A stretch of 32,847 bases of DNA from positions 1 to 32,847 of the forward strand of contig NZ_JABBGK010000011.1 in assembly GCF_012927355.1 (NCBI RefSeq), read 5' to 3'. The position numbers were made by a program, and so were the translations under genes. Below the pieces are notes generated by a model. It saw only the letters and a program-made list of their open reading frames with translations, searched no databases and was not told the DNA's origin. The stretch is from Rhizobium terricola. GTDB taxonomy: Bacteria; Pseudomonadota; Alphaproteobacteria; Rhizobiales; Rhizobiaceae. This document shows, one piece after another, positions 15,562-22,942 of the stretch; the stretch's first letter is position 1, and every line of letters starts with the position of its first letter.

Positions 15562-15857
15562 ACCAGATTTCGCCAGCCGCGCCGACACCGCGCAAGGCCC
15601 GGACCTTCAGGCTCCGACGGCTTCCGTCTGCAAGCCGGGTCGTCGTCATGCCGATGATCCTGTCCTTGCTGATGTCGGGCATCGTCGCCTCGATCGCCAC
15701 CCTCAGGGCGATCGGCCTCGCCCCGGATCTCGCCGCCGCCATCCTCAAGGCCTGGGCCATGTCCTATGTGATCGCCTGTCCCTCGGCCATGCTCGTGATG
15801 CCGCTCGTCCGCCGCATCGTCGACCACCTGGTCGAACCGCCGGGCGCCAGTCGGTAG
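15558..15857 (+). CDS. DUF2798 small membrane protein
   Basis: A 99-residue protein with two transmembrane segments, about residues 30-50 (VVVMPMILSLLMSGIVASIA) and 65-88 (AWAMSYVIACPSAMLVMPLV), after a basic N-terminus. The repeated pattern, with MP/CPSA before each hydrophobic stretch, is that of DUF2798. The function is unknown. Translation is coupled to the ABM gene by the ATGA overlap at 15558-15561. The basic N-terminus implies an N-in orientation. Confidence 0.85.
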   Translation: MNQISPAAPTPRKARTFRLRRLPSASRVVVMPMILSLLMSGIVASIATLRAIGLAPDLAAAILKAWAMSYVIACPSAMLVMPLVRRIVDHLVEPPGASR

Positions 15858-15871
15858 GGCCGGAGATGCAG

Positions 15872-15893
15872 AGGGCTGGCGATCGTCAGCCCT
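15872..15893. terminator. Possible bidirectional terminator hairpin
   Basis: AGGGCTG (15872-15878) pairs with CAGCCCT (15887-15893) around GCGATCGT. It lies between the DUF2798 stop and the minus-strand unit that ends at 15922, but has no T-run. It overlaps the putative LysR remnant. Confidence 0.35.
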
Positions 15894-15921
15894 TCTCCGC
15901 CAGCCAGTCGCGCAAGGCGGC
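15886..15921 (-). pseudogene. Short gene tail, possibly the 3' end of a LysR gene
   Basis: Immediately after the TGA of the membrane-protein gene, and in the same frame, the minus strand reads AALRDWLAEKG and then TGA. A tail of the type FRDWL or LRDWLxxE is typical of the C-terminus of GcvA-like LysR regulators. It may be what remains of such a gene after the neighbouring two-gene unit replaced the rest. Eleven residues cannot prove this. Confidence 0.3.
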
Positions 15922-16509
15922 TCACTTCTGGTTCGCCTGGATCATGGCCGGAAGCCGGGCCAAAAGGGTGCCAAGAATGGCGAGGTTGATGATGTAACGG
16001 ACGGTTCTATAGACGAGCGAGGGATCCTTGATGCAGGCGTCGTAGCCTGGGATCATGTTGATGAGAAGCAAGGCAAACCGATAGGGCCCGTATGGCGACT
16101 GAGAGCATTGGTCGTCGTTGTAGCCAAATGACGTGAACGGCAGCAGCAGCGTCGTGCTCGTCATGTAAAGGGCCGCGATAAGGCAAAGCGCGAGGATCAG
16201 CGGCTTGGGACCGGCATAAACGGTTTCGAACGGATTGGGCATGGTGAAGCCCCCGCGTCCCATCGCCAACTCCGCGGAAACCATTCCCTGGAGGCCGAGA
16301 ATAACCAGGGACAACTCGCCGAATGCGATGACCAGTGAGACATGGGCGAGCGCCGAAAGCATCCACGACGCCAGTGCCGGGAGATGGTTCGAATACTCGT
16401 CGGTCAGGATGCAGATGCTGCAAATGGCCATCAGCACGAGCAAGGCTCGGATGGGATGCAGTCTGCTTCCACCGGCTCCCGAGCCGAAGAATACACGCCG
16501 AATGATCAC
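15922..16509 (-). CDS. Multi-pass membrane protein of unknown function
   Basis: A 195-residue protein with about four hydrophobic segments: residues 21-36, 45-75 (long, perhaps a helix pair), 102-126 and 165-185. A loop containing GYNDDQCSQSPYGPYR follows the third. I recognise no family. The start is GTG at 16509, and its first four bases overlap the stop of the upstream gene (GTGA), so translation is coupled. The pair is therefore probably one functional unit in which a cytosolic Nudix-like protein works with a membrane partner. That layout recalls sensor/effector pairs in prokaryotic conflict systems (inference only). Gene remnants flank the pair on both sides. Confidence 0.75.
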   Translation of the reverse strand: MIIRRVFFGSGAGGSRLHPIRALLVLMAICSICILTDEYSNHLPALASWMLSALAHVSLVIAFGELSLVILGLQGMVSAELAMGRGGFTMPNPFETVYAGPKPLILALCLIAALYMTSTTLLLPFTSFGYNDDQCSQSPYGPYRFALLLINMIPGYDACIKDPSLVYRTVRYIINLAILGTLLARLPAMIQANQK

Positions 16510-17777
16510 GATGGTCCCCCGAATATTTCGCTGATGTCCAAACCGCTGAGGATGAACAGTGCGCCGTAGAGTTCGTAGGTGAAGGTCTCGTTGTTGTGCC
16601 CCTCGACGGAGAGATCGGCCAGCCGTTTCTGGGACAGGCGGCCCGGGTCATCCGGCTCGATGATCCAGAAGCCCGATGAAGGCTGCCGCTTTCGTGACAT
16701 CATCCTTAGAAATTTACGGCCGAGGTCTTCTTCGAGTCTGCTGTATTCCCCCGCCTCGCGGACGATGCCCTCGTCATAGTGCCGGTCGATACGGTCGCAG
16801 ATTTCCTCGGCGGTCAGGTTATGGAATTTCGTCACGAAGAAGAACTGCGGCTTGCCCGGTCGCTTCAACTCCCTGACGAATGCGTAGGGAACGATCGAAT
16901 ATTCTCGGGAATCGCGGGGAAAGCCGGTCTCGTACCAGATCTCCCGCCGCATCGCTTCCGTCAGGTTGGCGCAGAACAGCTCGGTTGACTGCTGCTCGGC
17001 GGCGGTTTCGATGTCGCTCCACTCCAGAACCCCTGAGGAAAAGCAGTGCCAGCCCTTGTTCATTGCCCCAAGCCGAACCTGCACGTCGTCCGGGCGCAGC
17101 TTCTGCCGATTGAAGTTGCGGTACCGGGCGATGATCTTGTTGTTCGCGTCGAGCGCGACGGTCGCCACCCCGATCGTGTTGGCCTGCACGCACCGGCTCA
17201 AGGGTTTCAGCCTGCCGTCGGCTTCGGTGTCCATCTGGCGGCAGGTCTTGCCCTCGAACGGGCTCCGGGTGTCCTCGTTGAGTCTTGCTGAAATGGGCAA
17301 TTCGATCTCGCGATCGGCGGTGATGTTCGTGCCGATCTGATCCAGATAGGTGGCCTTGGCGATCGTGATTGTTTCACCGTCCAGGCTGCAAAGCCGGACG
17401 GTGTCATTGATCTCGCATTGCGCGAGCGAGGCGTCGAACCGACTGTGGAATCGGGAGAAATTCGGATTGGCATCTTCCGGCGACGCCGCGACGTTCAGCC
17501 GTCCGATCTCGGCATTCGCCTGCTTGACGATATGGGGCCGGAGGTCCGGATGGGGCAGCCAGTATCCGGCCTCGTTGCAGTTGCTACGGTCCACCCGAAG
17601 CCTGAGCGCGGCGGCGTCGATGCCTGAACACGGTCCCGTCTCGCCGAACCTGACCAGGATCGGATCCGTGTACCAGAAGAGCTTGTCGATGCTTTTCCTG
17701 TAGAAGGGGTGAAATTGCCGAAGTGATTTCAGCGTTTCCGCGAGCTCGATCTTTTGCGGAATCGGAATCTCATCCAT
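16506..17777 (-). CDS. Nudix-like protein of unknown function, 423 aa
   Basis: A soluble 423-residue protein. Residues 1-190 match nothing that I know. Residues about 196-350 look like a Nudix fold: a first strand pair, ANTIGVATVALDANNKIIARYR (199-220, hydrophobic strand then a DxxxKI turn), then SSGVLEW (247-253), and a helix EAMRREIWYETGF that fits the Nudix box C-terminal half R278-E279-x3-E283-x-G285. The consensus first Glu of EE is Tyr (Y282), so metal binding and hydrolysis may be altered. The C-terminal part (350-423) carries a FWIIEPDDPGR motif. The gene is first in a two-gene unit with a membrane protein (GTGA overlap). The ATG at 17777 has only a weak AGGAA upstream. Domain assignment is by eye and moderate. 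Confidence 0.7.
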   Translation of the reverse strand: MDEIPIPQKIELAETLKSLRQFHPFYRKSIDKLFWYTDPILVRFGETGPCSGIDAAALRLRVDRSNCNEAGYWLPHPDLRPHIVKQANAEIGRLNVAASPEDANPNFSRFHSRFDASLAQCEINDTVRLCSLDGETITIAKATYLDQIGTNITADREIELPISARLNEDTRSPFEGKTCRQMDTEADGRLKPLSRCVQANTIGVATVALDANNKIIARYRNFNRQKLRPDDVQVRLGAMNKGWHCFSSGVLEWSDIETAAEQQSTELFCANLTEAMRREIWYETGFPRDSREYSIVPYAFVRELKRPGKPQFFFVTKFHNLTAEEICDRIDRHYDEGIVREAGEYSRLEEDLGRKFLRMMSRKRQPSSGFWIIEPDDPGRLSQKRLADLSVEGHNNETFTYELYGALFILSGLDISEIFGGPS

Positions 17778-17904
17778 TCGGGTCTATTCCTGAAATGTAG
17801 GGCTGAAATCGTGGATCGGTTCAAGTCTCCGTACTTTCAGTGTCTTCCGCCTGTCTTTCAAGGGGACTGTTGTGCAGGGCCGCTAAAATACGCCTACGCC
17901 CCCC

Positions 17905-18000
17905 CAATCCCAGTCCGGCGCCAGATGCCCCGGGCTGAGGGGCCGGCCGTGGGAGAGGGCGGCCGAGAACATGGCCGTCTGGTCGAGATAAGGATGGTCA
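17905..18000 (-). pseudogene. Internally deleted aldo/keto reductase remnant
   Basis: About 46 bp (17905-17950) match the 3' end of the intact aldo/keto reductase gene (19854-19899) with four mismatches. The adjoining stretch (about 17957-18000) matches its internal part at about 20157-20200. Translated on the minus strand the fragment reads HPYLDQTAMFSAA, joined in frame to LSHGRPLSPGHLAPDWD; in the intact protein the two pieces are about 90 residues apart. No start codon and no N-terminal half remain. It is a relic of a second, diverged copy. Confidence 0.8.
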
Positions 18001-18031
18001 CGACCGGCGTCCACGAGCCTTGCCGCAAGGC

Positions 18032-19090
18032 TCAGGACGCGGCCGCCAGATGCTCGACGTCGGTCGCCGTGCTGGTCGAACTACCCTCCAGGGCCTTCAT
18101 CCCGCGCATGCCGTCTGCGACCGAAGTCACCTGGGAATAGCCAAGCTCCTCCCGCGCGCGGCGAACATCGACAGTGAAATCCTTGCCGATCAGCCGCAGC
18201 ATTTGCCGGGTGATCGGCGGCTCGCCCTTGAGGCGGAAGATGTTCCAGACCGTACCCATCACACCGGCCATCGCCCAGGCGAGGCCGAAGGGCACTGCGC
18301 GGTCCTTCGGCGTCACGCCCCGGCTGTCGAGCAGACGCGTCAGGAATGACTTCAGCGTCGTGTCCTCGCCGTCGCTGACGAACCAGGTTTTCCCGCCGGC
18401 TCCGCGATCGGCGGCGAGGATCAGCGCGTGGCAAAGGTTGTCGACATGGCAGGTGGAAAGGGCCTGTGCGCCGCCTGCGACCCATTGGAACTGCCCGGCG
18501 CGGACCGTCTCGACCATGTGGTCGAGCGTCGGCATGTCCGGCCCCCAGATGAAGGGGGGACGGAGGGCAACGGTGGAGAAGCCCGTTCGCCGCCCGTTTG
18601 CCGCCAGCAGCAGCTCTTCCGCCTCGGCCTTGGATGCCGCGTAGGGGGCAAACGGCATCCTGTGCAGGGTCATGTCTTCGGTCACGCCATACATCGGTTC
18701 GGGGTGGCCCATGACGACCGCAGCGGCGCTGACATAGACGACGCGGCGCACACCGGCCCGCTCCGCCGCTTCGACGACGTTGCGGGTGCCTTCGACGTTG
18801 ACCCGGCGGAACAGGGCCATCGGCCCCCAGAGCTTGAAGTGCGCCGCGACGTGGAACACCACCTCGACCCCGTCCATCGCGCGGGTCAGCGCGGCGCGGT
18901 CCGAGAGATCGCACGCAACCGCTTCGGCGCCGAGCGCCTGAACGCCCGCTCGCGCCTCGGCGCTGCGTCCAAGCGCGCGGACGCGCCAGCCTTCCGACAG
19001 CAGGCGGCGGATCAGATGCCCGCCGACGAAACCGGACCCTCCGGTGACAAGGGCGAGGCGTGACGGGCTCTGGGAAGCAATCTGGCTCAT
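18032..19090 (-). CDS. NAD(P)-dependent extended SDR (epimerase/3-beta-HSD-like)
   Basis: A 352-residue extended short-chain dehydrogenase. The Rossmann motif GGSGFVGG (residues 17-24), the catalytic YAASK (Y150, K154) and the preceding Ser (S121, in YVSAAAVV) form the SDR active site. The rest resembles dihydroflavonol reductase / 3-beta-hydroxysteroid dehydrogenase-like members (NVEGTRNVVEAAERAGVRRVVYVS). The exact substrate is unknown. The gene is divergent from a TetR regulator with a palindromic site between them (19122-19143), which suggests TetR control. It is bracketed by an aldo/keto reductase remnant (17905-18000) and the intact reductase (19853-20677). Confidence 0.9.
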   Translation of the reverse strand: MSQIASQSPSRLALVTGGSGFVGGHLIRRLLSEGWRVRALGRSAEARAGVQALGAEAVACDLSDRAALTRAMDGVEVVFHVAAHFKLWGPMALFRRVNVEGTRNVVEAAERAGVRRVVYVSAAAVVMGHPEPMYGVTEDMTLHRMPFAPYAASKAEAEELLLAANGRRTGFSTVALRPPFIWGPDMPTLDHMVETVRAGQFQWVAGGAQALSTCHVDNLCHALILAADRGAGGKTWFVSDGEDTTLKSFLTRLLDSRGVTPKDRAVPFGLAWAMAGVMGTVWNIFRLKGEPPITRQMLRLIGKDFTVDVRRAREELGYSQVTSVADGMRGMKALEGSSTSTATDVEHLAAAS

Positions 19091-19121
19091 GACGGTCTCC
19101 TGGGTGTCGTTTGTCCCAAGG

Positions 19122-19177
19122 TGTCACATGCGATCACGTTACACAATACAAAATATGAAATCTGTTACATGTTGCAG
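19122..19177. promoter_or_regulatory. Candidate TetR operators between SDR and tetR genes
   Basis: TGTCACATG (19122-19130), CGAT, CACGTTACA (19135-19143) is an inverted repeat matching at 7 of 9 positions. A second imperfect dyad, CTGTTACATGTTGCAG (19162-19177), matches at 12 of 16. Both contain GTTACA. The 116-bp divergent region is AT-richer than its flanks, as expected for paired promoters. Confidence 0.5.
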
Positions 19178-19206
19178 AAATCCGGTATGTCAGCTAGAAG
19201 CTGCGC

Positions 19207-19818
19207 ATGACGAACGACGCGCCTGATCATCGTGACCGCATTCTCGACATCGCTGCCGAACAGGTCCGCCGCTTCGGCGAGGCCAAGACCAATGTTGTCG
19301 ATATAGCCAAGGCCATGGGCCTGTCGCACTCGGCGATCTACCGGCACTTCCGGTCCAAGGCCGATATTTTCGACGCCCTTGCGGCGCGAACCATGGCCGA
19401 AGAGGCTGATCTCGCGGCCCGCTTCGCGAAAACCGATGGTTCTGCGGCGAAACGGCTGCGCGGCCTCGTGGTGGCACTCCACCGCAGCAAACGTGCCAAG
19501 CTCGGTGACGACCCGGAGATCCACGGTCTCTACCGCAGGATCATCGCCGAACGCCCGGACCTCGTTGCCGACTATGCGCAACGCATGACCGCACTCGTCC
19601 GTCAGGTGTTGGAGGATGGCATTGCGCGTGGGGAGTTCCGCATCGGGGATCTTGACGTCGCTGCCGGGGTGGTGCGCGACGCGGTCACGGTCTTCGTGCA
19701 TCCTGCCCATGTGGAGCAGGCTGTGGTGGCCGGTCTCGATATGGAGCCAAGACTTCACGCGGTGGTCGATAGCCTGGTCTCGGCCTTCGCGGCAACCCGG
19801 CCCCATCCGGGTCAATAA
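19207..19818 (+). CDS. TetR-family transcriptional regulator
   Basis: A 203-residue TetR repressor. The N-terminal helix-turn-helix covers residues 8-55 (RDRILDIAAEQVRRFGEAKT, VVDIAKAMGLSHSAIYRHFRSK). The C-terminal ligand-binding helices cover 60-200. The distal domain resembles the TetR_C_11/SACE-like class, so the ligand is not predictable. It is divergent from the SDR gene, with inverted repeats between them, and probably represses it and itself. Its 3' end is 34 bp from the convergent aldo/keto reductase stop. The ATG at 19207 has no strong Shine-Dalgarno, suggesting low expression. Confidence 0.92.
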   Translation: MTNDAPDHRDRILDIAAEQVRRFGEAKTNVVDIAKAMGLSHSAIYRHFRSKADIFDALAARTMAEEADLAARFAKTDGSAAKRLRGLVVALHRSKRAKLGDDPEIHGLYRRIIAERPDLVADYAQRMTALVRQVLEDGIARGEFRIGDLDVAAGVVRDAVTVFVHPAHVEQAVVAGLDMEPRLHAVVDSLVSAFAATRPHPGQ

Positions 19819-19852
19819 CAGGGCCCAGGCTGCCTTGTTCCGCTCTCGCCAC

Positions 19853-20677
19853 TCAATCCCAGTCCGGCGCGAGATGCCCCGGGCTGACGATCCGGCCGTC
19901 TGGGCGGGCAAGGGCGGAGATCGCGGTCATTTCCTCGGCATCGAGCGAGAAGTCGAAGACGGCGAAGTTTTCGGCGATCCGGCTTTCGGTCGCGGTCTTC
20001 GACAGCGCGATGACGCCCTGCTGCTGGATCAGCCAGCGTAAGGTCACCTGGGCCGCCGTCTTGCCGTGGCGCGCGCCGATGTCCTGCAACAGGTCCTCCT
20101 TCGGCACGCGACCGTCCGCCATCGCGTAATAGGCGGTGACCGACATGCCGTAGGAGCGGGCGGCCGAAAGCACGGCGGTCTGGTCGAGATAGGGATGGTA
20201 TTCGATCTGGTTGGTGACGATCGGCGCCTTCGACAGCCTGACGGCCTCGCCCATCAGCGCGCAATTGTAGTTCGACACGCCGATATGGCGCACCTTGCCG
20301 GCATCGACCAGCGCGTTCAGCCCCTCGATCTGCTCGGCGAGTGACACCGGGCTTTTCGGCCAATGCAGGAGCAGCAGGTCGACATGGTCGGTCTTGAGCT
20401 TCCTCAGGCTCTCGTCGACCGACGGCCCCATGTCCTGGCGGGCAAACCGGTCGACCCACACCTTGGTCGTCAGGAAGATGTCGCCGCGCGGAATGCCGGA
20501 GGCGGCGAGCACGTCCCCGACCGCAGCCTCGTTGCCGTAGATCTGTGCGGTGTCGACATGGCGGAAGCCGGTCTTCAGCGCCAGCGGCAAGATCGCCGCG
20601 ACGTCCTCGTCGGGCATGCGGAAGGTGCCGAAGCCGAGAGCCGGGATATGGGCGCCGTTGGCGGTGACGAACTGCAT
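19853..20677 (-). CDS. Aldo/keto reductase (2,5-diketo-D-gluconate reductase-like)
   Basis: A 274-residue NADPH-dependent (beta/alpha)8 oxidoreductase. The catalytic tetrad D42, Y47, K72 and H105 is complete (VDTAQIYGNE, TTKVW, LLHWP). The cofactor-binding C-terminal stretch IALSKTATESRIAENFAVFDFSLD is also present. The length is normal for the AKR5-like group that reduces diketogluconate and small aldehydes. The ATG at 20677 is preceded by AAGGAG, so it is preferred to a more upstream start. A remnant of a diverged copy lies at 17905-18000. The gene is divergent from the proline-racemase-family gene at 20833. Confidence 0.92.
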   Translation of the reverse strand: MQFVTANGAHIPALGFGTFRMPDEDVAAILPLALKTGFRHVDTAQIYGNEAAVGDVLAASGIPRGDIFLTTKVWVDRFARQDMGPSVDESLRKLKTDHVDLLLLHWPKSPVSLAEQIEGLNALVDAGKVRHIGVSNYNCALMGEAVRLSKAPIVTNQIEYHPYLDQTAVLSAARSYGMSVTAYYAMADGRVPKEDLLQDIGARHGKTAAQVTLRWLIQQQGVIALSKTATESRIAENFAVFDFSLDAEEMTAISALARPDGRIVSPGHLAPDWD

Positions 20678-20832
20678 GGAAGAACTCCTTCTCGAATGTC
20701 GGCAAAACAGGGCGGCGGATGCGCGGTAGGAGCCGCCTTCGCCTATTACATGCGCCAATCCTTTCCGGCTTCAAGGTGGCATTGCGGCGCGCCGGTGCTG
20801 CTGTTAGCGTCCCGAAAACAAGAGAGGGCTTC

Positions 20833-21864
20833 ATGCGCAGTACCAAGGTCATTCATGTCGTCGGTTGTCACGCGGAAGGGGAGGTCGGCGACGTGATCGT
20901 CGGTGGTGTCGCACCGCCGCCCGGCGACACCGTCTGGGAACAGTCGCGGTGGATCGCCAGGGACCAGACGCTGCGTAACTTCGTCCTCAACGAGCCGCGG
21001 GGCGGCGTCTTCCGTCATGTAAACCTGCTGGTTCCGCCGAAGAATCCGCGCGCGCAGATGGGCTGGATCATCATGGAGCCGGAGGACACCCCGCCGATGT
21101 CGGGGTCCAACTCCATCTGCGTGGCGACCGTGCTGCTCGATTCGGGCATCCTGCCGATGACCGAGCCGGTGACGAAACTGGTGCTGGAGGCCCCCGGCGG
21201 GCTGATCGAGGCGACCGCCGAGTGCCGCAACGGCAAGGCCGAGCGCATCACGGTGCGCAATCTTCCCTCCTTTGCCGACCGGCTCGACGCCGTGATCGAG
21301 GTCGAAGGCGTCGGTACGCTCACCGTTGACACCGCCTTCGGCGGCGACAGCTTCGTCATTGCCGACGGCCGTGCCCTCGGCTTCTCGATTGCGCCTGACG
21401 AGGCGCGTGACATCGCCGTGATGGGCATGAAGATCACCGATGCCGCCAACGAGCAGCTCGGCTTTTCCCATCCCGATCCCGACCGGGACTGGAGCCACAT
21501 CTCGTTTTGCCAGATCACCGCGCCGGTGGTCTACGAGAATGGCGTGGCGACCGGCGCCAATGCGGTCGCCATCAAGCCCGGCAAGATCGACCGCTCGCCG
21601 ACCGGCACCGGCTGCTCGGCCCGCATGGCCGTGCTGCAGGCCCGCGGTGAACTGAAGGTCGGTGACCGTTTCGTCGGTCGCTCCATCATGGGCTCGGAGT
21701 TTCACTGCACGATCGAGGCCGAAACCGAGATTGGCGGCAGGAAGGCGATCATCCCGACCATTTCCGGCCGCGCCTGGATCACCGACACGCGGCAGCTGAT
21801 GCTCGACCCCGATGACCCCTGGGCCGGCGGTTACCGTCTGTCCGACACCTGGCCGAAGCTCTGA
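20833..21864 (+). CDS. Proline racemase-family enzyme with Ser/Cys catalytic pair
   Basis: A 343-residue pyridoxal-independent enzyme of the proline racemase superfamily. The first catalytic motif reads MSGSN, with Ser at residue 90 where racemases and 4-hydroxyproline epimerases have Cys (MCGH). The second motif GTGCSAR keeps Cys at 261. A Ser/Cys pair has been described for some alphaproteobacterial members acting on 3-hydroxyprolines or as epimerases, so trans-3-hydroxyproline dehydratase/epimerase activity is a reasonable guess rather than plain proline racemase. The ATG at 20833 gives the family start (MRSTKVIHVVGCHAEGEVGDVIVGG). No other hydroxyproline genes are nearby. Confidence 0.88.
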   Translation: MRSTKVIHVVGCHAEGEVGDVIVGGVAPPPGDTVWEQSRWIARDQTLRNFVLNEPRGGVFRHVNLLVPPKNPRAQMGWIIMEPEDTPPMSGSNSICVATVLLDSGILPMTEPVTKLVLEAPGGLIEATAECRNGKAERITVRNLPSFADRLDAVIEVEGVGTLTVDTAFGGDSFVIADGRALGFSIAPDEARDIAVMGMKITDAANEQLGFSHPDPDRDWSHISFCQITAPVVYENGVATGANAVAIKPGKIDRSPTGTGCSARMAVLQARGELKVGDRFVGRSIMGSEFHCTIEAETEIGGRKAIIPTISGRAWITDTRQLMLDPDDPWAGGYRLSDTWPKL

Positions 21865-21948
21865 AGTAACTCCGGCAAGAGCGGGAACCGGTCTTGCGTC
21901 GGGCGTTGTGTTTGGATGCTAAACCGGAAAACCCGATAGGAGGCTGCG

Positions 21949-22461
21949 ATGACGAACAAGGAGCGCCCGGCATGCATCGCGCATTGGCGTGATGTCGAAG
22001 GCCCGGACAATTCGCATTACGATGGCGACGACGAGCTGATGTCGATCGGGGCGCCGCTTGCCCGTCGTTTCGGCCTTACCCGGCTCGGTATCCACCACGA
22101 GCGCCTGCCGCCCGGTCGCCGGACCTCCTATCCCCATGCCGAAAGCGCCGAGGAGGAGTTCGTCTACGTGCTCACCGGAACGCCGGACGTTTGGCTCGAC
22201 GGCGTGCTGCATCGCTTGAAGCCGGGCGATGCGGTCGGCTTTCCCGCCGGAACGGGTCAATGCCACAGCTTCATCAACAACAGCGCGGACGAGGTCACGC
22301 TGCTCGTGGTCGGGGAGACGGCGAAGAACGAAAACCGCATCTATTATCCGAGGAACCGCGATCTCGCGGAAAAACGCACGGACTGGTGGCACGATTGGCC
22401 GGACCGGCCGATCGGCGACCATGACGGCCTGCCGGATGCGCGAAGGGATGAACGGGGCTAG
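21949..22461 (+). CDS. Cupin-domain protein
   Basis: A 170-residue single-domain cupin. Motif 1 is seen as TSYPHAESAEEEFVYVLTG (about residues 57-75) and motif 2 as PGDAVGFPAGTGQCHSFIN (about 91-109), with histidine and glutamate ligands for a metal. The C-terminus is rich in Trp and Asp (DWWHDWPDRP). Its closest resemblance is to small cupins often annotated as transcriptional-regulator-like or dioxygenase-like; the substrate is unknown. AGGAGG lies directly upstream of the ATG at 21949. It follows the racemase-family gene by 84 bp in the same direction, so co-transcription is possible. Confidence 0.85.
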   Translation: MTNKERPACIAHWRDVEGPDNSHYDGDDELMSIGAPLARRFGLTRLGIHHERLPPGRRTSYPHAESAEEEFVYVLTGTPDVWLDGVLHRLKPGDAVGFPAGTGQCHSFINNSADEVTLLVVGETAKNENRIYYPRNRDLAEKRTDWWHDWPDRPIGDHDGLPDARRDERG

Positions 22462-22626
22462 GTCTCACGCCTCGTTTCGAAAGGTCGCCAGAGCCAGCGT
22501 CAGCACGAAAGCGGTGACCACGAGGACCCGCGTCCGGACGAAACCGCTCGCGCCCTCGACCTTCCGTCGCAGGCCGTCTGCCTCTATGAAGCCGGCAAGA
22601 AGCAGGGCGACAGGTAGGCGCGTTGC

Positions 22627-22872
22627 CTATCTGCGGACGGCGATGCCGGCTTCGAGGGCTGCCTCGATGAAGGCGCGGCGGGCGTCCTCGTCGCTTTTCT
22701 TGCCGGCGACCACGTCCATGCAGACGAGAAGCGCCTTGTCGAGCGCTACACCTTCCTCGGTCGGCCAGTCCTCGATCAGCGCCCAGGACGCCGCTTCCGT
22801 GCTGTCGATCGTCACGTCCTCGCCGTCTTCGCCGAGCGCGAGGGTAACGGGTTTGCTCCAGGGCTTGCTCAT
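22627..22872 (-). CDS. DUF982 protein, 81 aa
   Basis: A small protein of the DUF982 family, which is largely confined to Rhizobiales. Visible features are the tryptophan/proline start (WSKPVTLAL), STEAASWALIEDWPTEEG, ALLVCMDVVAGKKSDEDARRAFIEAALEAGIAV and the basic end. The function is unknown. The ATG at 22872 gives the normal family length. It lies downstream of the trans-aconitate methyltransferase gene on the same strand. Its occurrence is the best single clue that the organism is a rhizobium. Confidence 0.85.
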   Translation of the reverse strand: MSKPWSKPVTLALGEDGEDVTIDSTEAASWALIEDWPTEEGVALDKALLVCMDVVAGKKSDEDARRAFIEAALEAGIAVRR

Positions 22873-22942
22873 CGGGTCGGGCTTTCGGAAGAAGAGAGGA
22901 GGTGTAGGTCCATGCCGGCATGGCAGGGCATCGCGTCGCCTT

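Noticed and set aside
22464..22626. In-frame extension after the DUF982 stop reading a hydrophobic, membrane-like sequence ending FRNEA
   Set aside because: There is no ATG, GTG or TTG at its beginning and it would need read-through of TAG. The DUF982 protein ends naturally at its stop. It could be a gene remnant, but nothing identifies it.
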